From the NCBI GenBank assembly GCA_025463785.1, contig JAODBD010000001.1, positions 118,292 through 182,291 on the forward strand: a stretch of 64,000 bases of DNA, in the 5' to 3' direction. A program made the position numbers and the translations under genes. This DNA is from Glaciihabitans sp. GTDB taxonomy: Bacteria; Actinomycetota; Actinomycetes; Actinomycetales; Microbacteriaceae. Shown piece by piece: positions 17,655 through 29,813 of this stretch. Below the pieces are notes generated by a model that saw nothing but the letters and a program-made list of their open reading frames with translations, searched no databases and was not told where the DNA came from. The number at the start of each line of letters is the position of its first letter. Position 1 is the first letter of the stretch.

Positions 17655-19196
17655 TCACAGCGCACCGTCCTTTACCGCGAACATTTCTCCACCGGTCAGG
17701 CTCGGCGCCTGGTCCAGTAGCGGGCCGCCCCACTGCTCCTCGAGCAACCGCTCGAGGGTTGCGCCCAGTTTGTAGAGGCGGTCATCCGCACGCGCAGGAG
17801 CCATGATCTGGATGCCCGTCGGCAGTCCGTCCTCCGGGGCGAGCCCCATCGGCAACCCCATGCCCGGGATGCCCGCCAGGTTCGCCGGAATCGTCGTCAC
17901 GTCGTTCAGATACATGGCCAGCGGGTCCTCGAGCTTCTCGCCCAGCTTGAACGCCGTCGTCGGCGCCGCCGGGCTGACCAGCACATCGGCCTGGCTGAAT
18001 GCCGCCGCGAAATCGCGCTGAATGAGTGTGCGCACCTTCTGCGCACTGCCGTAGTACGCGTCGTAGTAGCCGGCACTGAGCGCGTAGGTGCCCAGGATGA
18101 TGCGGCGCTTCACCTCGGGTCCGAAGCCGGCCTCACGGGTGGCGGCCATGACATCCTCGACCGTCCCTCCCCCCACAGGGTTGATGCGCAAACCAAATCG
18201 CACAGAGTCAAACTTCGCGAGATTGCTGGATGCCTCTGCCGGAAGAATCAAATAATACGCAGCGACCGCATATTCGAAGTTGGGGGCCGTGACCTCGACG
18301 ATTTCGGCGCCGGCACCCTCGAGAAGCGCAAGCGCCTCGTGGAACCTCTGACTAACCCCGGCCTGGAAGCCGGGCGCATCAAGCTCCTTGACAACACCAA
18401 TACGCAAACCCCTGAGCGACTCCTGGCGCGCACCCGCTCGCGCAGCCTCGGCGAAACTCGGCCATGCATCCCTCAGGCTGGTCGAGTCTCGCGGGTCCCA
18501 CCCGCCGATGATGTCGTGCACGAGAGCGGCATCGAGAACGTTGCGGGTGACCGGGCCGACCTGATCGAGCGATGACGCCAGCGCGATCGCGCCATAGCGA
18601 GACACTCCCCCATAGGTCGGCTTCACTCCCACGGAGCCGGTCACGGCGGCAGGCTGGCGGATGGAGCCGCCGGTGTCCGACCCGAGCGCCAGCGGCGCCT
18701 CGAATGCGGCGACGGCTGCTGCGGAGCCACCGCCAGAGCCCCCAGGGATGCGATCGAGATCCCACGGGTTGTGCGTCGGGCCGAATGCGGAGTGCTCGGT
18801 GGACGAGCCCATCGCGAACTCGTCCATGTTGGTCTTGCCCAGGATGACCATGCCCGCGGCCCGGAGCCGGGCCGTCACGGTCGCGTCGTAGGGCGGCCGC
18901 CAACCCTCCAGGATCTTGGAGGCGGCGGTGGTCGGCATGTCCCTGGTGGTGAAGACGTCCTTGTGGGCGATCGGCACCCCGGCCAGCGGGCCGAGCCGCT
19001 CCCCCGCCGCACGCCGGGCGTCCACGGCCCTGGCCTGCTCGAGTGTGATGTCGGCGTCGACGTGCAGGAACGCGTTGACCTGGCCGTCGACGGCGGCAAT
19101 GCGGTCGAGGTGCTCCTGGGCGACCTCGGTGGCGGACGTCTCGCCGGAGGCGATCAGCCGGGCGAGCTCCGCGGCGGTCTTACGGGTGAGGCTCAC
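17655..19196 (-). CDS. gatA: Glu-tRNA(Gln) amidotransferase subunit A, hybrid gene
   Basis: A 513-residue GatA, the amidase that releases ammonia from glutamine or asparagine for the GatCAB complex. The Lys-Ser-cisSer triad is intact: K79 in IAHKD, S154 in PGGSGGGS, and nucleophile S178 in [10 protein letters not shown]. The GTG start overlaps the gatC stop by 4 nt and has GGAGGA before it. The gene is mosaic. Codons 1 to about 118 end almost only in G or C and match the right segment; codons from about 137 onward use A and T at third positions (GCA, GAT, CCT, TCT, TAT, GGA), like gatB. The switch lies in [20 protein letters not shown]. The protein reads as complete, but it may not exist in any organism. 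Confidence 0.93.
   Translation of the reverse strand: MSLTRKTAAELARLIASGETSATEVAQEHLDRIAAVDGQVNAFLHVDADITLEQARAVDARRAAGERLGPLAGVPIAHKDVFTTRDMPTTAASKILEGWRPPYDATVTARLRAAGMVILGKTNMDEFAMGSSTEHSAFGPTHNPWDLDRIPGGSGGGSAAAVAAFEAPLALGSDTGGSIRQPAAVTGSVGVKPTYGGVSRYGAIALASSLDQVGPVTRNVLDAALVHDIIGGWDPRDSTSLRDAWPSFAEAARAGARQESLRGLRIGVVKELDAPGFQAGVSQRFHEALALLEGAGAEIVEVTAPNFEYAVAAYYLILPAEASSNLAKFDSVRFGLRINPVGGGTVEDVMAATREAGFGPEVKRRIILGTYALSAGYYDAYYGSAQKVRTLIQRDFAAAFSQADVLVSPAAPTTAFKLGEKLEDPLAMYLNDVTTIPANLAGIPGMGLPMGLAPEDGLPTGIQIMAPARADDRLYKLGATLERLLEEQWGGPLLDQAPSLTGGEMFAVKDGAL
18786..18842. other. Composition breakpoint inside gatA
   Basis: On the minus strand, codons 119-136 cover the highly conserved [18 protein letters not shown] block and are nearly invariant between actinobacteria, so the exact join cannot be placed inside it. 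Upstream of it codon third bases are almost all G or C; downstream, A and T third bases become common at once. No inverted repeat, att-like core or recombinase gene is seen here. Confidence 0.75.
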
Positions 19197-19489
19197 GCTT
19201 CCTCCTCGAGGATCCGAGGCACCCGGAACCGGTCCCGCTCCGTGGCCGGCGCACCGGAGAGCGCCTCCTCGGCGGTGAGGCCGGAGCGCACCTCGTCGGG
19301 CCGGAAGACGTTGGTCAGCGGCAATGCGTGCGAGGTGGCCGGGATGTCGCCGGCCGCAACCTCCTGGACCCGCGCGACAGCGGAGATGATCCCGTCGAGC
19401 TGGGCGGCGAAATGGTCGAGCTCCTCGTCGCCGAGCGCCAGCCGGGACAGCCGGGCGAGGTGAGCGACCTCGTCACGGGTGATAGACAT
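19193..19489 (-). CDS. gatC: Asp/Glu-tRNA amidotransferase subunit C
   Basis: A 98-residue GatC, the small belt-like subunit that clamps GatA to GatB. It shows the family start [19 protein letters not shown], the central [17 protein letters not shown] and the late [12 protein letters not shown] motif. It begins the gatC-gatA-gatB operon on the minus strand and is coupled to gatA by a 4-nt GTGA overlap. Composition is that of the right, high-GC segment. Confidence 0.95.
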   Translation of the reverse strand: MSITRDEVAHLARLSRLALGDEELDHFAAQLDGIISAVARVQEVAAGDIPATSHALPLTNVFRPDEVRSGLTAEEALSGAPATERDRFRVPRILEEEA

Positions 19490-19621
19490 AGTCGGAAACC
19501 GTTTCGGAGATCAATGGGTTCCAGCCCATCCTATGGGGAACAGGCTGGTCTGGCCGACTTACCAGGCACCGGCGCGCGCCGCGCGGGCACCTTTGCGGCC
19601 CGGCTGCGCGGTCTCCCGGCG

Positions 19622-21688
19622 CTAGGCGGCCGGCTCCGGTGCCCGCTCCATGCGGCGGCGCAGCCACTCGGTGGCGTCCGCCGCGTCCATGGGCCGGCCG
19701 AAGTGCCATCCCTGCGCGGCGTCACAGCCCATCTCGCGGAGCAGCTGTGCGGTCTTGTGGTCCTCCACGCCCTCGGCCACCGACCGCAACCCGAGGGTCC
19801 GGACCAGGTCGATGACCGACCGGACGATCACCGCGTCGTCGCACGACTCCGTCAGCCGGTGCACGAACGAGGAGTCGATCTTGATCTCTTCGACCGGCAG
19901 CCGCTTCAGCCGCACCAGCGAGGAGTAGCCGGTGCCGAAGTCGTCCAGGCTCAGCGGGATCCCGAGCTCCGCCAGGGCTCCGACCGTGTCGCCGGCATAG
20001 GCCGGTTCGTTCATCAGGATGCGTTCGGTGATCTCGAGCTGCAGCATCGCCGCGGGCAGGCCGCGCTCCATCAGACCCACTCGGATGGTGTCCGTGAGCG
20101 TGGAGTCGAGCAGGTCCCGGCCCGAGATGTTGATCGAGACCTGGACCGTCAGCCCCTCCCGCCACCAGGTGGCGGCCTGCGTGAGGACGCAGTCGACCAC
20201 GTAATGGGTGATCGACCGCATGAGGTAGGTCTGCTCGGCGATGGGGAGGAACTGCGCAGGCCCGATCAGGCCCTGCTCGGGGTGGCGCCAGCGCAGCAGC
20301 GCCTCCATCCCGACCAGCTGGCCGTCGATCAGGCCGATCTTGGGCTGAAAGTGCAGCTCCAGCTCCTTGCGGTCGATCGCGCGTCGCAGGTCTCCCAGCA
20401 TGCCGAGTCTGGCCGGGGAATTGCGGTCCTTGGCCGGCGAATAGATCTCGACCCCCGAGCGGGCCTCCTTGGCGACGTACATCGCCACGTCCGCCCGCTG
20501 CAACAGCATTTCGAAGTCCGGCGCGTGGTCCGGGTGGAGCGCGATGCCGACGCTGCCCTCGAGGTCGAACGACACACCGTCCACCCGTACGGGCTCACCC
20601 AGCGCCGCCCGCAGCCGGACCGCGACCTCGCGGGCCGCCTGGCCATCGCGTACGGACGGCAGGAGCACCGCGAACTCGTCGCCGCCCAGCCGTGCGACGA
20701 GATCGCCGGGACGCACGCTGTGGGCCAGCCGGTGCGCCACCATCTGCAGCAGGCGGTCACCGGTGTGGTGCCCCAGCGTGTCGTTGACCTCCTTGAACCG
20801 GTCGAGGTCGAGCAGGAACAGGCCCACCCGGTCCTGCGGACCCCCGCCTCGGGGCGCGTGGTGGCCGGCCTCCGACAGCGCCGCCTCTGTGCGCATGGTG
20901 AGCAGCTTGCGGTTGGGCAGTCCCGTCAGGACGTCGTGCAGCGCCTGGTGCTCGCGGCGCACCGATCCGGACGCGATGAGATAGACCGCGATGAACGGCA
21001 ACACGATGAGCGGCACGAAGGCCGCTGACCTGTTCATGGCGACGACCACGAGGGGCGACAGGCTCAGCAGGGCGAGGTTGACCAGCACCTGATAGCCGAT
21101 GTCCCGCCGCAGGACCTTCACCAGCGAGACCCGCTCGTGCAGTGCCACCGCACCGCAGACGAGCGTGTCGTTACTGAGGAAGTAGACGACCGCGGCGCAG
21201 GCGATGGCGATCAGATCGGATCCGCCGGGCACCCAGACCTGGGTGGCCGACGGGTGGACTCCGAAGCCGCCGAGCGCGATGTTGGCGGCGGTGATGCTCA
21301 GCGCGTACTGGGAGACATTGAAGGCCGTACGATGCGCGGCCCGGCGCCGGAAGACCCCGTAGGTCACCGCCGCCACGACCTGCAGCAGAATCGCGACCGG
21401 CATCCCCGCGTAGAGCAGGGCGGCGAAGACGAACGTTGTCGAGGTCGCCGCGCCACTGGTCTCCGTCGAGCCCGGGGTGATGATGGGCCTGAGCTCGCCG
21501 AAGAGGACGAAACAGCCCAGGATCCAGAACACCGGATTGCCCAGGAGTGCCTCGAACTCATGGCGGAACAGGCCACCGAGCGCTATGGCGCACACCACGG
21601 CGCCGGCGCCTATGACGCTGACGAGGTATATCCACAAGGGGGAGCCCCGCCGGGGCAGGGTGTCCCGCGTGTTGTTCGGGTCCTTCAT
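19622..21688 (-). CDS. Membrane-bound GGDEF-EAL cyclic di-GMP enzyme
   Basis: A 688-residue protein with about eight hydrophobic N-terminal segments (residues 15-230), a diguanylate cyclase domain and a phosphodiesterase domain. The cyclase has an intact GGDEF near residue 333, preceded by an RPGD product-inhibition site five residues upstream. The EAL domain has EALLRWRHP near 459, NISGRDL, EITERILM, DDFGTGYSSL, KIDSS and EGVED, so both halves look catalytically able. Start 21688 (MKDPNNTRD) has a GAGGGA ribosome site and is preferred over the GTG at 21745. The place between gatC and ligA is, to my knowledge, shared with Streptomyces, where c-di-GMP controls development. Confidence 0.92.
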   Translation of the reverse strand: MKDPNNTRDTLPRRGSPLWIYLVSVIGAGAVVCAIALGGLFRHEFEALLGNPVFWILGCFVLFGELRPIITPGSTETSGAATSTTFVFAALLYAGMPVAILLQVVAAVTYGVFRRRAAHRTAFNVSQYALSITAANIALGGFGVHPSATQVWVPGGSDLIAIACAAVVYFLSNDTLVCGAVALHERVSLVKVLRRDIGYQVLVNLALLSLSPLVVVAMNRSAAFVPLIVLPFIAVYLIASGSVRREHQALHDVLTGLPNRKLLTMRTEAALSEAGHHAPRGGGPQDRVGLFLLDLDRFKEVNDTLGHHTGDRLLQMVAHRLAHSVRPGDLVARLGGDEFAVLLPSVRDGQAAREVAVRLRAALGEPVRVDGVSFDLEGSVGIALHPDHAPDFEMLLQRADVAMYVAKEARSGVEIYSPAKDRNSPARLGMLGDLRRAIDRKELELHFQPKIGLIDGQLVGMEALLRWRHPEQGLIGPAQFLPIAEQTYLMRSITHYVVDCVLTQAATWWREGLTVQVSINISGRDLLDSTLTDTIRVGLMERGLPAAMLQLEITERILMNEPAYAGDTVGALAELGIPLSLDDFGTGYSSLVRLKRLPVEEIKIDSSFVHRLTESCDDAVIVRSVIDLVRTLGLRSVAEGVEDHKTAQLLREMGCDAAQGWHFGRPMDAADATEWLRRRMERAPEPAA

Positions 21689-21918
21689 CACTTCCCTCGG
21701 GAAGGTTCCGGGGATCGCCCCCGTTTCGCCAGTCGAGGACTGCACCGGAGGTCCATTTTCAGGTGATGAGGAGGAGACTACGACCTTCGGTGAACTTCGC
21801 GAAACCGATTGGGTACGTTCCGTTACGTCCTGGTTCCAGCGGTCAAGTGATCTCTGTGTGACTAGGTCCTACCTCACGGTAACTTGCTGCTGGTCCAACG
21901 CACAACAACAGGCGCACG

Positions 21919-24189
<2,271 letters not shown>

Positions 24190-25203
24190 TCAGGCGTCCG
24201 GCGTGTCGCGCATGACCCGGCCGGCCTCGCGGCACCGGGCCAGGGCCGTACGGGCGTACCGCGGCGAGGCGCCGGCGAGGCCGCAGGACGGGGTGGCGAC
24301 GACCTGCTCGGCCAGCCGGGCGAGCGGGAAACCCAGCCGCCGCCACAGCTCCCGCACCGGACGCACCGAGCCGGTGACCGGCGGAAGCGCGGAGTCGTTG
24401 CCCGCCACCACGCCGAGGAAGAGCCCGAGCCCGGCCTCGACCGCCTCCCCGATGGCCTCGTCGGCCCTCGCGTCGATGAGTCCGGCGTCCACGGAGATCG
24501 CCTTGGCCCCGGCCCCGCGCAGCAGGCCGTACGGCACGCCTGGCGCGCAGCAGTGCACGACCGGATAGGCGTCCCCGGCGGCGAGCACCCGCGACAGCCC
24601 CTCCTCGGCGGCCGGCGCCTCGACGGCGGCGAGCCGGCCGAAGCCGCTCGCCGTGGGCACGGTCCCGGCGAGCACGCCCGGGAGTGCGGGCTCGTCGACC
24701 TGCAGGAGGATCTGGGCGTTCGGCAGCCTCCGGCGGACGTCGGCGACGTGCGCGGAGACACCTTCGGCCAGCGAGGCGATGAGGTCGCGCACCGCTCCGG
24801 GGTCCTTGAGGGTACGGTCGCCGTGCTGCAGTTCGATCGAGGCGGCCAGCGTCCACGGCCCCGCGACCTGGACCTTGAACGGTCCCGCGTACTCCGACGC
24901 CTGGTCCTCCAGGGCGTCCAGGTCCCGGGAGAGGTGGTCGTGCGCGCGCCGCAGGTCGCGGCCGGGCCGGTCGGCGAACCGCCACCCGGAGGGCTGCAGT
25001 CCCACGGGCAGCTCGACCAGCAGACCGGCCGTACGGCCGATCATGTCCGCCCCGGGCCCGCGCCCGGGCAACTCGGGCAGGTGTGGCAGATCCGGTAGCT
25101 CATCGAACACCAGGCGCAGCGCGTCGGCGGGATCGTCGCCAGGGTAGGACCCGATCCCGGTCGCGGTCGCGGCGGGCCACGGAAAACTCACAGGTTCTGA
25201 CAC
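24190..25203 (-). CDS. MetE C-terminal-like methionine synthase family protein
   Basis: A 337-residue protein resembling the catalytic half of cobalamin-independent methionine synthase. It has the TGIGSYPG start, a QVDEPALPGVL substrate-site motif, the HCCAP motif with zinc-type His and Cys, and a late ATPSCGLAG with another candidate zinc Cys. Full MetE proteins are about 750 residues, so this is a core-only version of the kind commonly placed beside mnmA in high-GC actinomycetes. It may transfer a methyl group to a thiol; the physiological substrate is not established by sequence. Confidence 0.8.
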   Translation of the reverse strand: MSEPVSFPWPAATATGIGSYPGDDPADALRLVFDELPDLPHLPELPGRGPGADMIGRTAGLLVELPVGLQPSGWRFADRPGRDLRRAHDHLSRDLDALEDQASEYAGPFKVQVAGPWTLAASIELQHGDRTLKDPGAVRDLIASLAEGVSAHVADVRRRLPNAQILLQVDEPALPGVLAGTVPTASGFGRLAAVEAPAAEEGLSRVLAAGDAYPVVHCCAPGVPYGLLRGAGAKAISVDAGLIDARADEAIGEAVEAGLGLFLGVVAGNDSALPPVTGSVRPVRELWRRLGFPLARLAEQVVATPSCGLAGASPRYARTALARCREAGRVMRDTPDA

Positions 25204-25261
25204 AGGCGAAAGCCTAACGAGCGCCTGCCGGTACGCCGGCGGCGGCCGGACCCTGTGGCGC

Positions 25262-26338
25262 TCAGGCGAAGACGCTGTCCGTGGCCGCGATGGTGGCCGA
25301 GCCGAGCACGGTCTCGCCGTCGTAGAGCACGGCGGCCTGCCCCTTGGCCACGCCTCTCGCCGGCGCGTGCAGCCGGATGCGCAGCGCGTCGCCCTGCACC
25401 CAGGCGACGCAGTCGTGCACCTCTCCGTGGGCGCGCAACTGCACCTGGCACTCCAGCGGCCCGGCCGGCGGCTCGGTCAGCCAGAGCGGCCGCTCCCCGG
25501 TGATCTCGTGGACGTCCAGGGCCTCCCGCGGCCCCACCGTGACGGTGTTGGTCACCGGGGAGATGTCCAGGACGTAGCGCGGCTTGCCGTCCGGCGCGGG
25601 CCTGCCGATGCGCAGCCCCTTGCGCTGGCCGACGGTGTAGGCGTAGGCACCGTCGTGGTCTCCGATCACGTCGCCCGCGGGGTCGACGATGGGGCCGGGC
25701 GCGGCGCCGAGGCGCTCGGCCAGGAAGGCGCGCGTGTCCCCGTCCGCGATGAAGCAGATGTCATGGCTGTCCGGCTTGTCGGCCACCTGCAGCCCTCGGC
25801 GCTCGGCCTCGCGCCGGATATCGGCCTTCGCGGTGTCCCCGAGGGGGAACATCGCGTGCGAGAGCTGCTCCTTGGAGCACACGGCAAGGACATAGGACTG
25901 GTCCTTGCCGTCGTCGACGGCGCGCCGGAGCACGCCGTCCTCGAGGCGGGCGTAGTGCCCCGTGCAGACGGCGTCGAACCCGAGCGCGAGCGCTTTGTCC
26001 AGCAGCGCCGCGAATTTGATCTTCTCGTTGCAGCGCAGGCACGGATTAGGGGTACGGCCGGCGGCGTACTCCTTGACGAAGTCCTGGACGACATCGCGGT
26101 CGAACCGCTCGGCGAGATCCCAGACATAGAAAGGGATGCCGATCACATCGGCCGCCCTGCGGGCGTCCCGGGAATCCTCCAGGGTGCAACAGCCTCTCGC
26201 ACCGGTCCGGTAGGACTGCGGGTTGCTGGACAGGGCCATGTGCACGCCGGTCACGTCGTGACCGGCCTCGGCCGCCCGGGCCGCGGCCACGGCCGAGTCG
26301 ACGCCGCCCGACATGGCGGCAAGTACGCGCAAACTCAT
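25262..26338 (-). CDS. mnmA: tRNA-specific 2-thiouridylase
   Basis: A 358-residue MnmA that installs sulfur at U34 of Lys, Glu and Gln tRNAs. The PP-loop ATP site [13 protein letters not shown] is at residues 7-19. The catalytic cysteines are C100 (NPCLRC) and C195 (DICFI), with the tRNA-binding HDxCF-type block intact. Start 26338 ([12 protein letters not shown]) is chosen because the upstream in-frame extension is basic and unlike the family. The sulfur donor is probably the cysteine desulfurase at 27908, two genes away on the same strand. Confidence 0.95.
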   Translation of the reverse strand: MSLRVLAAMSGGVDSAVAAARAAEAGHDVTGVHMALSSNPQSYRTGARGCCTLEDSRDARRAADVIGIPFYVWDLAERFDRDVVQDFVKEYAAGRTPNPCLRCNEKIKFAALLDKALALGFDAVCTGHYARLEDGVLRRAVDDGKDQSYVLAVCSKEQLSHAMFPLGDTAKADIRREAERRGLQVADKPDSHDICFIADGDTRAFLAERLGAAPGPIVDPAGDVIGDHDGAYAYTVGQRKGLRIGRPAPDGKPRYVLDISPVTNTVTVGPREALDVHEITGERPLWLTEPPAGPLECQVQLRAHGEVHDCVAWVQGDALRIRLHAPARGVAKGQAAVLYDGETVLGSATIAATDSVFA

Positions 26339-26481
26339 AACGCTACGAGGGTACGCGTCTCCGGCCACTCCGGCCGCATCCGAGGTGCCGGTTCGCCGCC
26401 GCTCCGCCTCCGGCGTGTCCGGCGCGACACGACGTGTCCGCCGCACCGCGCGCTGCGGGACGACGTACGATTGGGCGCGAT

Positions 26482-27510
26482 ATGGGAATCTTCCGCCGCC
26501 CCCGCGATGCGTCCTCCCCGTCGGCCCCGGCCATCGCCGAGTTCTGGGCCTGGTGGGGACAGACCCGGCCGTCCATCGAGGCCGCCCTCACCGACGGTCT
26601 CCCCACGGAGCTCATCGAAGAGATGTCGCGGCGCACCCGCAAGATGCATTCAGAGCTGCAGTGGGAGATCGGCGAGGGTGACGCCTCGCCCGTCCTGACC
26701 GTGACCGGCGGTGGGGCGGCTGAGCTGCGCGGACTCGCGGAGCGCTGGCGGCGAGCCGCGCCGCAGGACGACGGGTGGGCCTACCACGCCGCGCGCCAGG
26801 CCGACCCGGAGATGCTCGCCCAGAAGCTCACGCTGGCCGACCACGAGCTCGACCTCGGCTACGTCCGGCTCGGCATGCGCGCGGACGAGAGCCGGGCGCG
26901 GGTCCACATCACCGTCTATCACCCGGACTTCCTCTTCCTCCCCCAGGAGTCCCAGCTCGAGGTGGCGCTGCACATCCTCGACTGGGCCCTCGGCGAGGAC
27001 GACGTGGCGCGCTGGGTGGGCGACGTCAAGGTGGTGACGGATCCGCCCATCGACTCGCTGCCGCCCACCATGCTCTCCGCGGTCGTCGAGCAGATCGCCG
27101 AGCCTTTCCTGGAGCCGAACTGGCTGGCCGGCGAGGGACGGACGCCGCGCGGCCATCCGGCCAGGCTGGAGATCCGGTTCCCACTGCACCGGCAGGACCA
27201 TCCCCTGTGCGACCTGCATGTCGCGGTCTCGTTGCCCTATGCCCACACCAACCCCGATCGCCTGCCGGTGGAGCCCTCGGCCTCGGCGCTGCGCGACTTC
27301 GAGCGACGGCTGACCGCGCTCGGCGATGGGGCCGTGCTGGCCGTACGGGAGACCGGCGACGGGTTGCGGGTGTTCCACCTGTACGCCGACCCGGACTCCG
27401 GGGTCCTCGCCGAGTTCGACCAGCTGGCCGCGGGCTGGGCGGAAGGGCGGGCCAAGGTGGCCTCGACGCCGGACCCCGGATGGCGTGCGCTGACGCCCTA
27501 CCAGCCTTAG
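26482..27510 (+). CDS. Conserved hypothetical protein of the mnmA neighbourhood
   Basis: A 342-residue soluble protein beginning [18 protein letters not shown], then [16 protein letters not shown]. It is acidic, with no signal or membrane segment. The last third holds [19 protein letters not shown], which is reminiscent of DUF695-type proteins, but this is a weak, unconfirmed resemblance. It lies on the opposite strand to its neighbours, and its stop overlaps the end of the DUF1206 relic by 4 nt. No enzymatic motif is seen. Start 26482 is preferred because the upstream in-frame codons are unrelated. Confidence 0.7.
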   Translation: MGIFRRPRDASSPSAPAIAEFWAWWGQTRPSIEAALTDGLPTELIEEMSRRTRKMHSELQWEIGEGDASPVLTVTGGGAAELRGLAERWRRAAPQDDGWAYHAARQADPEMLAQKLTLADHELDLGYVRLGMRADESRARVHITVYHPDFLFLPQESQLEVALHILDWALGEDDVARWVGDVKVVTDPPIDSLPPTMLSAVVEQIAEPFLEPNWLAGEGRTPRGHPARLEIRFPLHRQDHPLCDLHVAVSLPYAHTNPDRLPVEPSASALRDFERRLTALGDGAVLAVRETGDGLRVFHLYADPDSGVLAEFDQLAAGWAEGRAKVASTPDPGWRALTPYQP

Positions 27511-27890
27511 CCCGGCTGGACCCGGCGCCACCGCGCCTCGCAGAACGAATAGACGGCGTAGGTCACCAGGCCGAGCGCCACCACGACGAGCAGCCAGGGC
27601 CCGGCTGGTGTCTGGGCGAACTGGCGGAGCGTGCCGTCGAGGCCCTGCCTTATCGGAGTCGAAGGTGATCGCGGCGTTGGCCAGGAAAACCCCACGCCGC
27701 CGAAGACGAGGCCGCGGGCACTTCGCCCGACGATCCCGAGCTTCTCGACCACCTTGCGCTCCCCACACGGCCAGCCCGAAGAAACCGAGCACGAGCAGCC
27801 AAATCGCCAAAGGTGACCTGAACGGCCAGCGAGGCCAAGCAGGCTTTGCCCCATCAAACTGGCACGCCGGGCGAGGGAGGATCTCATTCC
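27507..27890 (-). pseudogene. Relic of a DUF1206 membrane protein (several frameshifts)
   Basis: Minus-strand translation gives pieces of one DUF1206-like protein scattered over three frames: LASLAVQVTFGD, then AIWLLVLGFFGLAVWG, then KVVEKLGIVGRSARGLVFGG, then FLANAAITFDSDKA, then LDGTLRQFAQTPAGPWLLVV and YSFCEARWRR before a TAG at 27507. Together they form the last repeat pair of the usual six-helix family. At least four frame changes are needed, and the first half of the family is missing. Nearby genes are free of frameshifts, so genuine decay is likelier than sequencing error. It sits between the hypothetical gene and cysteine desulfurase. Confidence 0.75.
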
Positions 27891-27907
27891 GCAGCCGCTT
27901 TGCCGGC

Positions 27908-29065
27908 TCAGCTCAGGCCGGCGCGGCGGGCCCGTTCGACCACCGGGCCGATGGCCTCGACGAGCGCGTCGACGTCGGCCTCTGTGGAGGTGTGGCCGAG
28001 GGTGAACCGCAGCGATCCGCGCGCCCGCGCGGCGTCGGCGCCCATGGCGAGCAGCACATGGCTCGGCTGGGACACCCCGGCGGAGCAGGCCGACCCGGTC
28101 GAACACGCGATGCCCCGGGCGTCGAGCAGCATGAGGAGCGCGTCGCCTTCACAGCCGGGGAAGGAGAAATGCGCGTTGCCGGGCAGGCGCAGCTCCGGGT
28201 CCCCGCTGAGGATCGCGTCCGGCACTGCCTTGCGGACGCCCTCCACCAGCCGGTCGCGGAGCTCGGTCAGCCGCGCGGCGTGTGCCGCCCTGCCCTGGAC
28301 ACCGGCCTGTACGGCGGCGGCGAATCCGGCGATGGCCGGGGTGTCCAGCGTGCCGGACCGTACGTCCCGTTCCTGGCCTCCCCCGTGCAGCACCGGCGTC
28401 GGGTCGACCCCCTTGGCGAGCAGCAGGGCGCCCACACCCAGCGGGCCGCCGATCTTGTGCCCGCTGATGGTCAGGGCCTGGGCACCGCTGGCGGCGAAGT
28501 CCACCGGCACCTGGCCCGCCGCCTGCACCGCGTCGCTGTGGAACGGGACCCCGTGTTCACTGGCCACCGCGGCCAGTTCCGCGACGGGCTCTACCGTGCC
28601 CACCTCGTTGTTGGCCCACATCACCGTGACCAGTGCCACGTCGTCGCCCAGCATGCGGCGCAGGGTGCCGGGGTCTACACGGCCGTCCTTGTCCACGGGG
28701 ATCCAGTCGACCTTGGCGCCCTCATGGTCGGCCAGCCACTGCACGGCATCCAGGACGGCATGGTGCTCGATGGCGCTCGCCAGCACCCGGATGCGGCGCG
28801 GGTCCGCCGCGCGACGCGCCCAGAAGATCCCCTTGACCGCGAGGTTGTTCGCCTCGGTCCCGCCCGATGTGAAGATCACCTCACTTGGGCGGGCGTTGAA
28901 GGCCTCAGCGATGATCTCGCGGGACTCCTCGACGACGCGGCGGGCGCGGCGGCCCAGCGCGTGCAGCGAGGACGGGTTGCCCACGCGGCCGAGTTCGGCG
29001 GTCATCGCCGCAATGGACTCGGCGACCATCGGCGTGGTCGCGGCGTGGTCGAGGTAGCTCACCAT
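27908..29065 (-). CDS. Cysteine desulfurase (IscS/NifS-like)
   Basis: A 385-residue PLP enzyme that takes sulfur from cysteine as a persulfide for tRNA thiolation and Fe-S assembly. The start [13 protein letters not shown] is typical. The PLP lysine is K204 in SGHKIGG, and the loop cysteine lies in [10 protein letters not shown] (about residue 326), the short-loop group I form. TSGGTEANN binds phosphate. It lies upstream of mnmA on the same strand, matching a tRNA sulfur-relay role. Confidence 0.94.
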   Translation of the reverse strand: MVSYLDHAATTPMVAESIAAMTAELGRVGNPSSLHALGRRARRVVEESREIIAEAFNARPSEVIFTSGGTEANNLAVKGIFWARRAADPRRIRVLASAIEHHAVLDAVQWLADHEGAKVDWIPVDKDGRVDPGTLRRMLGDDVALVTVMWANNEVGTVEPVAELAAVASEHGVPFHSDAVQAAGQVPVDFAASGAQALTISGHKIGGPLGVGALLLAKGVDPTPVLHGGGQERDVRSGTLDTPAIAGFAAAVQAGVQGRAAHAARLTELRDRLVEGVRKAVPDAILSGDPELRLPGNAHFSFPGCEGDALLMLLDARGIACSTGSACSAGVSQPSHVLLAMGADAARARGSLRFTLGHTSTEADVDALVEAIGPVVERARRAGLS

Positions 29066-29128
29066 GGCGGCTTCAGCCTAGCCGCGCGGGATCGCCGGCC
29101 GGTGCTCCGACCCGGGGTCTCTCTTTGC

Positions 29129-29154
29129 GACTGTACCGTCCGGACGGTACAGTC
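29129..29154. promoter_or_regulatory. Perfect 26-bp palindrome, probable TetR operator
   Basis: Two copies of the half-site GACTGTACCGTCC face each other with no spacer, giving 26 bases of exact dyad symmetry. The site ends 7 nt before the GTG start of the TetR-family gene. Its position between the divergent cysteine desulfurase start and the regulator gene suggests autoregulation; it could also control the MFS gene downstream. Confidence 0.8.
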
Positions 29155-29161
29155 CTGTCAC

Positions 29162-29689
29162 GTGAAGAGAGAAGCCATCCTGGACGCAGCGGAGCTGGTG
29201 CTCTGCGAACGGGGCGCACAGTCCCTCACGCTGGCCGCGGCCGCGGAGCTGGCCGGAGTCAGCAAGGGTGGCCTGCTTTATCACTTCCCCACCAAGGAAG
29301 CCCTGCTCAAAGGCCTCATCGACCGGGTCATCGAAGAATTCGACGCCCTCGTCGCCTCCTATGACGACGGCTCACCCGGCTCCTACAGCCGCGCCTATGT
29401 CCACGCGACCTTCGCGGTCGTGACGGGCAGTGAGGGCGCCAGGACCCGCCGGCGGTGGGCCGGGATCACGGCCGCGGCGGCCGAGCCCGAACTGCTGGCC
29501 CCGCTGCGCGCGGCGATGACCCGCTGGCACCGGCGAGATCCGGCGCAGGATCCCGACCCGGTCGCCGCGATGGTCGTACGGCTGGCGGCCGAAGGCCTGT
29601 GGGAGGTCGTGGCGCACGACCCTGAGGTCTTCGACCCGGGCCAGCTCGCCGCACTGCGCGAACGGCTGCTGAGCCTGCTCGGGTCCTAA
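29162..29689 (+). CDS. TetR-family transcriptional regulator
   Basis: A 175-residue repressor. Residues 1-50 contain the TetR helix-turn-helix: LDAAELVLCERGAQSLTLAA, AELAGVSKGGLLYHFPTKEA. The remaining helical domain would bind an unknown ligand. The GTG at 29162 is chosen because the HTH family normally begins a few residues before AILDAA and because the 26-bp palindrome sits right upstream; a much longer open frame to the left is antisense to the cysteine desulfurase gene. The next gene, 124 nt on, is an MFS transporter, the usual arrangement for an efflux pump and its local repressor. Confidence 0.92.
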   Translation: MKREAILDAAELVLCERGAQSLTLAAAAELAGVSKGGLLYHFPTKEALLKGLIDRVIEEFDALVASYDDGSPGSYSRAYVHATFAVVTGSEGARTRRRWAGITAAAAEPELLAPLRAAMTRWHRRDPAQDPDPVAAMVVRLAAEGLWEVVAHDPEVFDPGQLAALRERLLSLLGS

Positions 29690-29813
29690 CCACCTCACCT
29701 TCATTCCCCCTCGCCAAGTCTCTTTCACCGTTCCCCCCGGTTCCGGGCTGACGAACGCCCCTGGACCCTCTCCGGCGTGATCAGCACGCCGTCTTTTCGC
29801 TGGGAGTCACTCA

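Noticed and set aside
18786..18842. Integration site of a mobile element at the gatA join
   Set aside because: No recombinase, direct repeat or tRNA is near the join, and the reading frame is kept across a conserved motif, which points to homologous joining or misassembly.
27608..29161. Long N-terminal extension of the TetR gene
   Set aside because: It is antisense to cysteine desulfurase and the DUF1206 relic; the TetR fold begins right after the GTG at 29162.
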